A DNA stretch of 64,000 bases from Magicicada septendecula (GCA_034769895.1 CM068368.1:339907076-339971075), one strand, 5' to 3'; counted from the first letter of the stretch, positions 11,046 to 26,213 are shown. The notes: a model not told the origin generated them from the sequence alone. Numbers and translations: made by a program.

Positions 11046-12167
11046 GTAACACACAACAAGATCAAATGAAACGGCAGATCGACACGTACATATAGTTTAG
11101 TGATTAGCCTAAAACAGAAAATAATATTACTAAGAACATGAATACAAATTGAATTTTATAGTACAGACTTTCAACAAGCTTGACACGTTCTCAGGGAATA
11201 CGTAGATGGTGACCTGATGCGGTTTACATAACATTTTATTTGAGAATATAAACTAATTTTAACAGAACGTTAAAACGTATAACGTTTCGTTTTAACTAGA
11301 ACGTTAGTATCGCATATAAATTGATAAACAATTTTTACTGAGGCCGGTCTGTTTGAAATATGTTTGGAGGAAGTTAACCTGGTAGCGACCCGAGACTGAC
11401 GCGATGTGTTCGATTTTTTTTTTAATATTAGGCCTATCTACGAGAGTGTGAAGGCATTCTGTGAGCAGTGCTTTATGGTACAATTGTAATTGTACAATAG
11501 TCTACATACTGTTATAATCACATTATGGTTCCTTTATATTTTGCACAGTTTAGTAATTCAGTAAAGTACAAAGATATTAATACTTGAAGAGAATGTGCTG
11601 AACGATTATGCTAGCCTCCCAGCAGATCATAAATTGATTCGTTGGTATCCGTACTGAAAACGTTTAAAACGAAAGTTGAATTTTTGAAGACCTCGTGGAA
11701 GAGTCGAATCGAAACCTTCTACATGTTCGATACATTGAATATCAAAATCAAATTAGCGGTAGTAAGTATTCAAACCATTTTGTATTTGCAATAATCCGCG
11801 AAAATAAATGCATGATTAGGCCTACATGCTACAGTTTATAAGTGTTTCAATATTACAATTATACAATGTATAGACTATATACTGTAATTTAATTTTGTAA
11901 TATATTATATTGTAGTATAATTGTAATATAATAAAATAATATTACAATATTACATATAAAAAAAGTGGTGTGTGAAGTACGTACTAGTGTCAATAATATT
12001 GTCCATTACTGTCAGTAGTTCTGTAACGTCGAGCCAGTTATTTGTGACCAATAATAAAGTTAATAAAAAAGTAAATCAAAGCACGATTTCACATACTGCA
12101 ATATTATCAACTACAAAACAACCTTACATCTCCCTCTGTTTGTCTCTGTCTGTCTGTCTGTCTCTCT

Positions 12168-12170
<3 letters not shown>

Positions 12171-12241
<71 letters not shown>
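12171..12241. repeat. (CA)n microsatellite
   Basis: About 35 uninterrupted CA units, preceded by a short (CTGT)/(CT) tract. Reading frames crossing it are artefacts. Confidence 0.97.
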
Positions 12242-12246
<5 letters not shown>

Positions 12247-15200
12247 CACGTTTATGTATTCATATTTTCAAATTGCGTGACAATTTCCAATAACTACTTC
12301 TCCTTTCTCCTCCGTCACCCCACCTCGCAGAATACAGACAGTCAGAAGACACCACAAAATCGAATCACAAGAGCACAAGAAATGAAGGAACTACGATGAA
12401 CAAAGAGTTATTGCATTAGTGAGTGTCACGCAATGTTCTGTGTACGGCACGCGTTAATACGCAGCTCTGAGACCCGTTGCAACAACACTAGATCGAAGTA
12501 ACTTGTAAAATTAACAGTTTTGTTACTTTTAATACCATACCACAACAGTTCGGAAAGTTAAGGTCATCAGTGACCCAATACAATTTTATTTGCAGTTTAT
12601 CACCGTTTCCTGCCTTCTTTTATACGTCGACCGGATCAGGATTATACTGTAATATGGAAATGTCCGTGAAGAATCGAAGCGTTTGTTATTTTAAGAATGT
12701 TTTAGAGAAATCACAGAAAAAACATAAACAAATATTTTACAAGATGTTATGAGTTGTTCAATAGGCTATCTATAGTGATTTATTCTACCAAGTATAGTGG
12801 AACATCGCATGATTTAAAACGTTGTCGGAGCCTGCAATTTAAAATATAATCAAAAACCTATACTCTGAGCAGTAATTTCATAGGAAAAGTAACTTAATAT
12901 TGAATTCTGTTGAAACTTGGTTCGACGTAACAACTTTATCGGGCTTAAGCCGCAGAATTGAATACGCTTTTCGCTTTTAATTACGACTAAGTACAGTTGC
13001 CCAACCAGATTAGTTATGAAAATAAATTTCTGCAAATCTGTATTTTCTAAAACAGAATATAACGGTAATTAGAATAATTGCTTAGTAAACGTAGGAACAT
13101 AAATTATCTTGTTTGTTCAAGACACTAACTTTATAACAAGGGGCGTTGTGAACGAATCCTGTAACTCGCCGAAATGTTTGTATGCCTACAAAATACACTT
13201 CCACACCGTTCTGGTTTGTCTTATAACAGGTCGTCTTTGACCTGTTTATAAGGGAAAAACTTGAATTAATGCACAGAATGACATAATAACAACAATAATG
13301 ATAATTTGGTGTGTATATCATGATGAAAAGGAAACGGAACAAAACGCGATGTTGCGTGTGGAATGACACAATACACTTCGCTAGCTGGTTTGGATTTACG
13401 GAATATTTCCGTTCACGAGATAAATATATTTATTCACTTTATTTTTTTTGTTAATGAAATTATTCGTAATAACGTCACTTACACATAGCTGTACTTGCAA
13501 CCACTCACAACAGTGTCTGTGTTAATAATAATGGAAGTTGTGAGCAGGGATCGAAGCGTGACCTATACATTTTTTCTGAAGCTCCGCCTCTTACAACAAA
13601 ATAAATATCTTTATTTAAAGGTAAGTGCCTTTTTCCTGCGTTTTTTTTTTTGTAAATATTAAATGTAAAAATTACACTAACGAAGGGTTAGTTGTCTTTC
13701 GTGTTTTTTTAATACGTTCCTGCAACCGCTACTACATAGGCTACGTATATATGTTTTGCTACTTTCGTTATTAAAGTACCATCAAGATTTTCTATTAACG
13801 TCACAAATATGTCACTCACACACCCACTCTCACTCTCACACACGCGCCCCCACACACAAAATAGCAAACAAGTTTATTAGTATCTCCTCCTAAACAAGAT
13901 TTAGATTTCGCTGCGATATGTCTTGACAAAATCTGTTTCTATTCTTGTCTAAACCTTTGTTTCATATAATAATATATAAGACTCCAGTACATGTAGAATA
14001 GTTTAAAAACGATAAAAATTAAGGAAATCTGAAAATTATGTTGGCAACTATAGTTATAGTCTCAGCGTTTCGTTACGTGTTAAATGTAAGATTTATATCT
14101 AAACTAAGTTATACTTAGTCATGGTTTAGGCCTTGAAAATGGTGGAAACACTGAAAGGCGTTGTCCGGAACATGACACGTAGCAGTTTAGCAAGTAAACA
14201 CGACAAAGTTTAAATTATACTTCATGTTTGCTTTACCTACATTCCGCAGTTAAAAATTTGGCATTATCAAAAGCTGCCATAGCTATGATAGCTTCTGATG
14301 TAGTTCTTACCTACGAAATATACGTTAAGCAAACTACTAATATAAGCTTCTTGCTGAAGAAATCAATAATTACGAATAGCCTATTATAATATAATACTGC
14401 AAGAAACTAGAAGCTTGAAGACTTACAATTGTACAAAAAATATTTCACGTTCAGTATTAGAAACATTAAACTGAATATTAGTTGAAATAACAAATTAGAT
14501 TTTGTTGACAATAAGTCTAAGAAACGTATTGATGAGAGTATATACAGAGTCTACCCATAGATTTAAATTTAATTGTGTTGAATTTCGTTTAAACAAAGGC
14601 ATTCTAGTTTAGTTTTACTGTAATTTTTTTTTTTTAAATTTATATACAATTTGTACCAAGTGACGTTCTTAGTTTGAATATAAATATTCTGTATATGTTT
14701 TTAGGAGAAAACCTAGAAATTATGTTATAATTTTTGTTGTAAGTTTTAAACAAAAGTTGGAATAACAACTGAAAGGATAAGAGCGGAAAGGGAGTGTTTG
14801 AAACTGTTCATACGTCGTCTCGTCACTGATACCACTCCTCCCTTCTTTTGACCCCTACATAATGACCTCGGAGGCAGGTCTGGGGAATTTTCCACTTCAG
14901 GACTCTTTGAAATCTGCTTGTAGCTTTGACAGCTATACAAGTTATTGTAACAACAATAACACAACATAACTGCAGCGATTATGTCTGTACTAGGTTTTTA
15001 TGACTGAATTTTCTTAGAACAGATATGAGTGCAGAAGAGAACGGAATTACACAAGAAACTTCAAATCTATTAACTAGAGCTTGGATCTGCATTTCACGAT
15101 GCATATGTGTGGTGTCGGCTGAATTTAGTCGATTGCCTAAATAGCAAAAACACACTTGTACAATACAAATGAAGTAGTAAACGTTTTCTGTCCTCAGGCG

Positions 15201-17850
15201 GTACTATACAAAAAGACCGATTCGTGCGTATGCGCGCGCGCGAGATAATCATCTAATTAAAATACAAAAACAAAAAATAACAAAAAACCTGAGTACGGCG
15301 GAAATCCTGTTTCACGCCATAATTGAAGCCTAACGCTGTAGACGTATGCACCGTGGTCGTGGTAATTACATAAACACTGCACAATGCCACAGCTGGCTCG
15401 ATTTCCATGCCTTTAAACTAACTACCGGCTACAGTAATGAACATAACTCAAATTGTAGATAAGTATCGAATTACACCTCGTAACACTCGTTTGTTCTCGA
15501 CAAAGGGTACTAACTAACTATTTAAATGAGTAATGCAATAAATTATTTAATTGCTGGCTACTGCACAACGTCTCTTGTTTTTGAAATCATAAACTATAAT
15601 AAAAAATCTTCTCTGTTCACTTTAGTATAATAATTTTTTCACCCGAATCTCACAAACTAAAAAAAAAATCATTGATATCGCACACCTTTGGCATACAAAA
15701 ACTGTTGCCTCGTTTCGACCAAACCATTTACCGTTACTCTTCATCGACTCCACAGCTATTCATTTACGTTGATGTATACAAAACATGACTTTTAAAAGTT
15801 TCCAAGTAAATATACATGAATGAAACTAAAAGAAATTAATGAACAAGCTTTTCCGTTAAGCCAAATCTACATTTCTCCTGGACCTGGAGAATTACTCATG
15901 GACACAGCACGTGCAAGGCCTAATTGATAACGCGTCCTAGAACGTATGGTAATTAAATGCATGATAATTCTTGTTGTACTGCTGTTACTCATTCAACAAT
16001 CTCGTCTGACGAGAAACACAACGAATCTTCATATCTTCTTCTATATAATCTTCTTTCACCATCATTTATAACGAGAGCGTCATAAATCTTAAATTTTACC
16101 TCACATTATTTTGTAATTAGGGATCAGCTCGACCAATTCCACAAGAACTGTAGCATGCTAGAATCTTCGAAAATTTCAAAAACGTGTACCCACTAATTTT
16201 ATTAAAATTTACAAATTAAATAGAGCAATGACGATTTGTTTTCACAGAAAGGTCGCCATACAAGGATAAGCCTTTCAAACTTATGAAAAATATGTATAGT
16301 TATGCCTTTCAGCACTTAGAAATTATTTATTCTATTCAATTCCAATATTCCGTTCAAATTGATACTAGTTTATTACTACATATTGTGCGTGTATTTTCTT
16401 TTCTATCGTGAACAGCTTTAGTACAGATGAAATCAAGCACGTCAGTCTTTGCATTTTTGGTTCAGCCAGCGAATTAAATGAATGATTAAAAGTATAAACA
16501 AAACAGAAATCGCAGATTCGCTTACAAACATGATTCGAACTTTACGAGTGGAACTGAAACTTTATGAATACGTATACTTAAAGTTATTTTACAGAAAGTA
16601 AAAACCCAGCGTTCCGTTCGAACTGGATTTAAAATAAGCAAGTCCATTACCGTCATTACACTGAGCGCATAAAGTGGCAAAAAACTTTAATTAAATGGAA
16701 AAGGCGTTTAATTTAAAACACCGCACCGGTTCGTTAACTTGTACTGTCTCAACACATTTAAATTTAATGACAGGAAATGAATCGCTTTCTCCACAAAAAG
16801 AAACAACTGACAACAGTTTTGTGGTTCCATTTTAGGCCCTGACGTTGGCAAATCAACGCGATTACCTACTTCCATGGCTAATACTTAAATGCAACATAGC
16901 CTAAGTATATTCAGTTATAACTAATACATTATTTATTCTTTTAAAGTATAATTATTTTTATGCCAATTCCTAAACGTCCGTTGTATAGTTTGATTATGGA
17001 GTTGTGATAAGACAATTGAAATCGTGAAGTTGAATTTCACTATTCTTTTGAGAACATACATAATTTGAACACGTTTGAAAGTATTGAGTTGAAGAGAATT
17101 AAACTTTAATGTGAACCTGTACATTTAAGAGAACATTTAATTTAAAAACTTCCTATAACTAAAGCGGGTTAGGTTCTCGAAATATTAACATTAATGTTGA
17201 CTGTTAAATTACTATTCAGGTACATTTAATTGTTTAAGGCACACTCCAAAATAATGTATAAAATGTTTTTAGTAGGTAAGAAAATCACATGCCAAGAAGA
17301 TACGTCTTTTTACAAGTATCACATGCTAAAATGTAATATAGCCTATTCACTGATTTTTACTGATTACTGAACAACTTTATTCGTTATTCCGTTGTTCATA
17401 TAACGAGGTGTCAGCCCACGTAATCTTATGTTCATGTTAACACCAGAAAAATTACGCCTACGTAACGGACACAAAAATTATAAACTTAAGAGAAAACGCT
17501 GGGAATTACCAGTGACTACAAGCCCGAAGCGAAAGAAGAGAATTACAGCCTAAGAAGAAGAAAAAAATATGTAGACGTGTGTCCTGCAGGGCTTTGAAAT
17601 TATACGTTTAATTCGGTGTTCCGCTGAACGTTTCTCCTGGCTTAGTTATTTTTTGTTGTTGTTGTGAACGATTCATTCAGGCATGTGCCAGTCGCTGCCA
17701 TATTGATTAAATCGAATTACAAAATTAAAAGTTGTTGTAAAAAGCAGTTTGAATTTTTGCAACAAATGTCGCAGATTTGATTATAATCGAACTGAACGTA
17801 AATGCGCTTAAATAATATTACAGCTGTTATGGACACAGAAACTTGAGCCT

Positions 17851-17882
17851 GTGTGTGTGTGTGTGTGTGCGTGCGCGCGCGC
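17851..17882. repeat. (GT)n-(GC)n compound repeat
   Basis: Alternating purine-pyrimidine tract tgtg...gcgtgcgcgcgcgc. Confidence 0.9.
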
Positions 17883-19724
17883 CCGTGTTTAATTTATAAA
17901 CGTTAGAATAAATAATTTTTAATCCTACGCACGCGTGTACTCACATAGCCATAATTAAAACAAAGAACTATTAGGCCTATATAATATTTAACATTGGAAA
18001 AATATTTTTAAGACATGACAAGTATAACAAATACAAATATAGGACCACAAAACTAAAGAATATAGAATAACTGAGGTGCGTACAACGGAGCAAGTTTGAT
18101 GAGATTTTATAATGGTAATGTAGATGCAAATTCTCACGATGATAAATCGCCGAGGGGATAATCATTTTAACTCTTAGTTTTCTTAGGCTTGAAATTGGGA
18201 GAGCCTTTGCCATTAAAAGAACTTGGTATATAAAGTTTAGGCTGACATTTTAAGTGCCTGTAGCAGGATATGTTTGTCAATAGAAACCATGGTCTGCCCG
18301 TGTAAACGTAGTTTGTATACATTAGAAAAAGTCTACATTAAAAGAATTGTAAATTGTTCGGTTAAAGCAACAATAAAGTCGTAAAAATTTGTCCTTGTTT
18401 TTTTTTCTTTTATAGAAATTGTATTGTTGATATTATTTCCCCAGATATGACACTCATGCCAATGTTTAGCGGAACCGAGTTTAGATTCATCGTTTCCTGA
18501 TTAAGCGAGCACTTTTCCACAGATAATTAAATAGTTTGGCACTTCCTGTGTTATCAGGGACACGACAAGCACAGATTCAACAAACCCAGTACTAATCAAC
18601 AACGCTACAAGTCGTTATAAAAAATAACTGATAAAAAAACGTATAACGAAAAATTTGGAAAAAATTGTATCGTCTGATCCAGAAAATTTATTTATTTTAA
18701 AACTTTGTGTAGGGTACAAAGTGGTTTCTTCATTTTGTATTATAAACAAGGTGAATCAATTTACTTTCCAAAACTACTAGTTATACAAAGTCACCTTCAT
18801 TTTTACACCCAGATAATGATGGGTTCTATTAAATGATTTTTGTTGGTAATTATCTCTTTTACACAAAAGAATGAGTACATTCTCCGTGTTTGTGTCATCA
18901 CAAGCGCTTAGTCATAACTTGACACGTAATAAATTAGGCACGCAGCCTTATAAGGTAAATACTTAAACAGTTAATAACAAATCAAGGTGTGTGTGTGTTC
19001 ACAACAGAGCAGATCTCTGTATTTTGTTTTTGCAGTCGCATTTACAGTACACAATCATGCACAAATAATGCATTCACGTTTTTATACTTATCTACGATGT
19101 ATTCATGTAAACCTTACAGGATTAGTGAGGATTGCACTAATCAAAAGATTCCGGTTTCTGTCTCCGGATGCACCATAAAAACAGACGCATTTATCAGCTC
19201 CTAGCTGGGCCAGCCTGTGACAACAATTAGCGTAAAATCTGGTAGTAATAACGGGTAAAACATATTGTGGCCTGACAGTGTAGCCTGTCCTCTTACACCG
19301 CTTCCGTAGAGGGTGTTACTTTCCTTGGTGAACTCTACCTAACAATTTTACAATATGTTTGGAATTCACGCGTATTCCACTAAGACCAATACAAACGTAC
19401 ATTTTTACTATGTGAAATTCACAACAAGAGAAAACATTGAACATGGTGTTTGGAGCTGGAACAGCTGAGAAAGATGTTTATCCTGTACAATTCCTATCAC
19501 TGTTTATTATGTTGTATTTCGGACTCTCTCTCTCTCTAGAGTCAACAAGCACAGGATTAGTTTGTTCTTCTCTACTTTACTATGTGTACATAGGTTTGTA
19601 GTGAGTAAACGCGAACTAAAGTAGACAGCTATTGCGTTCAACAGATATTAGGCTACTTTACCTGTGGATCCAAGTAATTCTAACACGTTACCACAAACTC
19701 ACAATACGGTATACGATAATTATT

Positions 19725-19847
19725 CACAAACAGAATTATCAATCAGATCGGAAATATTTCCGATCTGACGATGAGCTGTGAAGCTTGAAAGCGCTAATAG
19801 GAATAATTTTTCTATAGTGGTGTGCAACAGTGATAATTCTGTTTGTG
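19725..19847. repeat. 123-bp fold-back element with 17-bp terminal inverted repeats
   Basis: Ends 19725-19741 (cacaaacagaattatca) and 19831-19847 are perfect reverse complements. Just inside the left end, 19745-19766 is a perfect 22-base palindrome centred on gaaatatttc. Outer 17-bp repeats plus an internal palindrome suggest a miniature fold-back transposon. The flanks share only a few bases, so no target duplication is claimed. Confidence 0.75.
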
Positions 19848-22800
19848 ATTATAACCACTAACACAACATTCTTAATTAAATTTCTGACAATTATTCATTT
19901 TGTGTACTACAATCACGGTAATTGGGTCTCGTTATATGTTCCTGGAATTTGTGTTTATACTTCCATAAAGAGCCCTTGTGTGTACATAGGTGTGTTGTTG
20001 ACCTACATTATTCGTAGTTTTTGCCTACTCATCTAAGAAAGGACTGAACAAGTAAACAACATCCGTAGCGGGCCTTCTAGAAAGTCTCAGTCATTTACTT
20101 AAGGTAAAACAATGGCGAACTCATCTCGTCTTGTTGTGTTGTTGTTATTATTAATGTTGTTATTAATAATGTTGTAGTCGTTACTACAGTGTAATCGACG
20201 TTGTCTTTTACACTGGACACGGAGTTGAATGGCGTCTGAAATTATGTTTTGTGTGTCGATGTATTGACAATGTGTAACGGTGAACAGTATTACGAAGAAT
20301 AAACAAACGACGCTTGTCCAGTGACCGGACACTAATAATGAAGTCCGCGAAGTGTCCGGTGGCGGGAACCCTCTGTTTGGACAGAGAACAATCGACGTAT
20401 GGTATCTGGTAATAAAGACTCGATGATTAATGGCGTTACCTGAACAGGTTTTCATTAGTTAATTGCTGTGTATGCAACCGCTCAAGCACACAGCGTATAC
20501 TATAGAGAAACAGTACGCTTTCAATACACAGGACTGCAGGTTCTGAATCGTATTGGAGACGGTCTTGTTACAATCAAATGGCATGTATTGTGAATAATTA
20601 ACTACTAAAATATGGATGAAAACAGTATACGGGTATTTTTGAATCTGTCTACAAGTGAACAGGTACAGGTATGGAAGAGAAAATGTATACAATAAAACTT
20701 CACAAGTGGACAAATGTTCAGGTTCTTATGGCCTCAATACGAAACGTAACATGCGTCACAAGATCTCCAATACCGTTTTGAGGTTTCAAACATACATTTG
20801 GACTTCTGGTTAGGTTCCGAAAGATGTAATAATGTAGCAGAAATTTGTCTAATATTTAATAAAGTAAAGAGATAGTACAAAAGTGTAACAAAAGTGAAAG
20901 TTTTATTGCTACGTTATAGGAATGGATTTCGAAAAGTCACATTCTGAGCATTACATATTTATATTTAATATTAAATCATCAAGAATACAAATAACATCAA
21001 AATTTAAATGAAATATCTGGAAGGGCTACTACTAGGAGTTACGATATAAAATACGCAAAGAACAGCTATTTGAAATTAACAATAAAAATATTTTTAATCG
21101 AAATGGAACTGATAACGATTTATTAGCATTTTCTGTTCACTTCATTGTTTATACGTTTAGTTTTCTCTGGGTGTGATATATGTAGAATACTACACTAATC
21201 CTAATACATGTCCACACTTATGTGGGCATGTTTAACTGACGATACTAGCCGAGTAGCGGACGGAAAGTTAGACAGTCAGGTTCCTTGAAATGAGGAGTCT
21301 CGCATTAATACTGCTTGATGACATAGCATATAAATTTGATGAGTAATTGTCGCTTAAGAGGTCAGTACATCTTGTAACAATTAACTATCCTACAAGAAAT
21401 AAGGCACGATTTCTTCAAGTCACTAATTGGTAGATGAGGAAGACAGGCAGGCAGATAGATGAAGAATGAAAGTAGATGAAAAGTACAGAATGGTTGGCAA
21501 TGAGTAATGAGGAAAGAAGACCAACTGCCGTCATTATCGCCGACGTATTGCAGTTAATTTTCTGCGTTGCTGCGTCGCGTCGGTATTTGACCGACAATTG
21601 AAGTGGTAGAAACTTTCTATGAGTCGATTATTGTTGTTACTGCGTACGATCCAGACGGCACAACAATTGATCCTAATGGCTTTGTCTGTAACCACGCCAG
21701 GATTTCAATTAGTTAATTTGTTTCTTGGAGAGGCGTAGGTGATGCTGCCTCGTACAGTACGATCATAAGGAACGCGTCAGAATGAGGTCACAGCTAAACC
21801 TGCACCAGCAGTGGGTGCGTAGTACTGATTCTACGTCTCTGATACACACCTCTGCATATTTACGTATTTCCCAAACATAATCTTGAATGAGAAATAACGT
21901 ATTAAAAAACAACTGAACTATTTTACGGTGATGTCTTCGATTTACAAGACAAACAAATATCCGAAATGAAGGAATGTGAAGGATTAGTAAATTAATCGGC
22001 AGTTATGGCGTTTGTCTAATAATTTAGAGATTCTGGGATGAAGTCGCCTTGCAGCGTCACAAAATCAAGAGGTGTCATGTTAACGTGGGTACCTATTTTA
22101 TAAAATAATAAGTTGAATAGGCGACTGAAGCGTAGTATGACTCCACACTTCATTTTTCTCACACGTCACATTCTGCTGATAGGCAGCACTATGGATTGAA
22201 CATACAATTTTAAAAATTGTTTATTTGTTTACATAAAATAACACAGATATTTAGGTAATACAAAAAATGGGGCAAAACAATATTGTAGTGGCAATCAGCG
22301 AGTAAAAAATTGGCACACGTTATCATGGCACAAGTTTATAAAAGTGCTTTGCTAAACAGGGAACCATTGGATTTATGAAAGTTTGGCTAACGAAAAAAGT
22401 CTTCATTCCCTAATTTGGAATACAAGTCAGATTTACTACATAGACTATCTTTGTGGTAAGCTTCTAGAGTGTTCGAACCTTATACAAGACAGTTAATATG
22501 CGAAGGGGAGATTGCAGAAAAGCTTGAACTTAGATTCGTTTTACAGTGTAGGGAAAATAAACGTTTCCGTACGTATAACGTACGTATGAGCTCTAATAGT
22601 TACGTCTGAAAAGTATAGATCGACGTAAATTTGTAGACTTAAGTTCGACTACTTCTTTTTCCACCCAGAGAAAGGTTGTACAAGTTTCTTCATACAAAAA
22701 TACTCGAGAGTTCTACCTTTCCAAAGCTGTATACGAAACTCGACGGAGTTACTTTTTCCTGGCGTGAAGGAGAAGAAGATCTACAAGAAGAAGTGTGGCA

Positions 22801-23518
22801 AAGAATAGGAAGAATACCAACATTTTAATATCATTTACAAAAGAATATGTCATAAACAAATTTTAGTAGACTGTATGTAATTTTGGCTTAAACTATTTCT
22901 TTAATGTATCAACGCAAATAAAACCGATTAACTACGATTCTGAAAACTAATATTACCAATATTACACATGTCTTTACATGTGCTGTTTAAATGATAAGAC
23001 TATATTACCTAACACTTGTAGTTTTCGGTGATAAGTATGAGTACTGACAAGTAGCCATGAGCACAATAAATATTTTGACAAAAAAGTTTTTGTTATCGGC
23101 CAACAAAATTATTGTTGTCGAATGTGTAATTATCATTTGAACCATGTAGTACACAATTAAAATAAAACAGCACAAAAACATACACACACACAGACATCGT
23201 CAACCAATTGACCTTATTAGATTATGCGTTTCTTTATATGCCAACAAGCCAAGGTAACCTGGGTATCATTGTATGCACAGTGACCACTGGTCGGAAAGTC
23301 GATTCTTTAGTCATTTGTGTAATTTATTCAGCACGCGTGCTTTCGGTAGAATTGCAAAATTTGCAAAAATCATCAACTTTCAGCAATATTTTCATTAAGT
23401 GTTTATAGCCTATATGACGTTCGGCAATAAAGACTAACTTTCTAAGTAGGCCTATTTAATATTTGATATTACAAAATTAAATTAAAGCATAAACACTCTA
23501 TGTTCTCTATGTTCAGAA

Positions 23519-23553
23519 TTGGGTGTAAAGTAATGTATTTACTTTACACCCAA
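23519..23553. repeat. Short perfect hairpin (15-bp arms, 5-nt loop)
   Basis: ttgggtgtaaagtaa and its exact reverse complement, separated by tgtat. No T-run follows and no gene is adjacent. Confidence 0.9.
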
Positions 23554-24059
23554 GTCTTTTAGTGATGTGTATGTAGCCTGATATCAACCCGCAAGTGCAT
23601 AATAGTCATGTTCAACAAATTAATTTCTGCGAAAATATTCTTCAAATTGTGGTATCTAAGGAACTTATCTAAGGAGCTTGTGATATCGCCTGATTTATTG
23701 AAGTTGGCGACATATCCTGTTTCTGGGCGACCACAATGACGGAGCTGGTCGTAATACAGAGTTGGCATCTACGGTTAGCGAAAAGTGAAAGAAAATTAGG
23801 ACACTGTTGTTAACGAAACGGGAAACTTTCTTTAAATGAATGAATGGCAGAGAGAACCTCCTATAATGCCAAATGTACCGTAATATAAGATGGTTGCTGC
23901 CAATCAGCCATATCATTGGTTAGCACAGGGAATGATTCTTTGATTCATAAATAACCCGATTAATTATTTATTCAAGTTCGTCCACAAACAAAGGCCGAAT
24001 TAATATACTAACATGTTTAATAAAATCAAATAATGGGTAAGACAGACGTAACCGAGAAC

Positions 24060-24114
24060 ACTTAGTACGAAGTTGTAATAGCTGGGGAAACTTAGTACGA
24101 AGTTGTAATAGCTG
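24060..24114. repeat. Two-copy direct tandem repeat, 30-bp period
   Basis: The 24-base unit beginning cttagtacgaagttgtaa occurs at 24061 and, identically, at 24091. Confidence 0.95.
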
Positions 24115-24308
24115 TTATTGCATATAACGTTTACTGGAAACCAGCTACAGTAAAATTAACGGCCGTGTTAATCAGCATTTGTCTCATGTCGAAACTCTAT
24201 TTAGAGAGAAACGATCCTCTTTGGTATTGTTTTGGGTATTATGAACGCACGTCATATTACCTTTAAGTTAGAATGAAATTAGTAGAGCAGATAAGATACG
24301 AATGATTG

Positions 24309-24362
24309 CACACACACGCGCGCGCGCGCGCGCACACACACACACACACGCACGCACACACA
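24309..24362. repeat. (CA)n-(CG)n compound repeat
   Basis: Alternating C/purine tract with a central CG block flanked by CA units. Confidence 0.95.
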
Positions 24363-25932
24363 TTTTTACAATAAATCACTGCAGCAGTTATCAGCATGTA
24401 TGTAATTGCACCATTTGTCTGGTCGATATTTTTAAAACGATGAAATTGGTAGCTCATTGATAACACTTGAGGTCTCGGACGCCATTTAGATTTCAGCACA
24501 ACAAACGCTCTAGGATTCAGAATTATTTCATTGCTCGTGCTCTATGTTATGACACTGAAGACTGTGGTAAGGGTTTGAAAGCCGTAGGTGGTAATGTATT
24601 GTATATGCTAAGCTGGCTGCAAAAACAATCCACAAGTTTCGTAGTATCAAGGACCGCCTCTAATGCCTATACAATAAGTATCGAATTTAGAAAAAACACA
24701 GAAGTCTGTAAACAAATAATATGGTTCTACGAATGAAGGCAAATGTACTAATGTCAGTATCTCATAAATCCTGATAAATTTTCTTCTGAGCTTTGTTCTG
24801 AACGCAATATGTCGTTGGTTTACGCAATGACCGATTGTCATGTATGAATGTGTACGCTATTACGCTTACTTGGCTTATCTACTTCTAAACTATTTATGAA
24901 CAGAGTTAATTTGTCTAGTGTTTGCTCGAACTGTTAGTTTACACTGTAAACAAAGTTAGAAGAAACGCATATCCGGGAACAAACTTTCATATTCATTGAT
25001 GTAGACTTGCGTTTATGGGTTCAAACGTTATACACATAAATACCGTTACATGAATACAAAAGTAAATGAATTCTGTAAGGACACCATGTCCATATACGTG
25101 AATCCACGTACGTGTCCACATAAATTAGATGAATTAATTTTTACTTGTTAGAAAAGATTCATATACTCTGAATCTCATCACCAGTTTGATGATGAATTAA
25201 GAGGGCTACTAACAAAGTGATTAAACGATATCTAACATCAGTAAAAATAACTTGATCTGAGGCATACAGTTATATAAAAATGTTTACACTCCTCTCTGAA
25301 TTTAGGCCTTTAGGCCGGTTCCGGTCAAACATGTAACCGTGACTGAAGACATGTTTCCACCCATGCTCGCCTCTTGCAATATTTTTAAACATTTTTAATA
25401 AATTCAATTATTGTTTTTTGTTCTGTCAGTGCTAGTGTTGTACGTGAGTAGTAAATCTGTATAATGAGGATTTTGTGATAGTTACATTAAAAATCAAATG
25501 TTTTGAGATTTTAAAATCAATGTCACACGGAGACGTATGCGTATTTCGTTTGTTTCCAGCTGTAGTACATTTTCGTGTGCTCTCGTTGTTGGGATTCATT
25601 TTTCAATACTGTAACTAATTCCAACAGCCTTGACATCCAACACTGTCTGAGAGAACGAGGAGGAGACAGTGAGCGGCAGTAGCAATTCGTTCCACCGCTA
25701 GTTGTTAATAATGAAACATTTTTTAAATGTAACGAAAAGATAAAAAAAACAAAGACAAAGAGACGACGTTCGTTTTCTTACTACTTCTTTTTTTGTTGTT
25801 TACTATTATGTACGTATATAATTTGGCTTACACGCAGCGAAGCAACGCCCACGGTGGTCAAAACATTTTGAGTAATAGTACTAATGAAACATGTCTAACG
25901 TGTTGTTGAAGAACGTGTTCTGTCGACAAAAC

Positions 25933-25935
<3 letters not shown>

Positions 25936-26008
<73 letters not shown>
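25936..26008. repeat. (TG)n microsatellite
   Basis: About 36 uninterrupted TG units. Confidence 0.97.
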
Positions 26009-26013
<5 letters not shown>

Positions 26014-26107
26014 CGCACACTTGTTGAAAAAGTCAATTGAATTGTTGGTAGTCCACCTGAATAATCTGGTCTGAAATTCACAGTTATAAAGAAAACATTC
26101 GACAAAA

Positions 26108-26213
26108 TGTATACATCGTCATCGACCTGCAAGGCTTTTGGGCGCTATCATGCTTTTCGCTGTATACATCGTCATCGACCTGCAAGGCTTTTGGGCGCTA
26201 TCATGCTTTCCGC
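26108..26213. repeat. Recent 53-bp tandem duplication
   Basis: Copies 26108-26160 and 26161-26213 differ at one base (cttttcgc versus ctttccgc). The unit begins tgtatacatcgtcatcgacc. It is high in CpG for the region. Confidence 0.95.

Noticed and set aside
11037-11054. Upstream in-frame GTG start for the aquaporin
   Set aside because: A splice acceptor lies between it and the ATG, and GTG starts are not expected in animals.
22561-22590. Palindrome-like cgtacgtataacgtacg
   Set aside because: Short and imperfect, with no further context; expected by chance in 64 kb.
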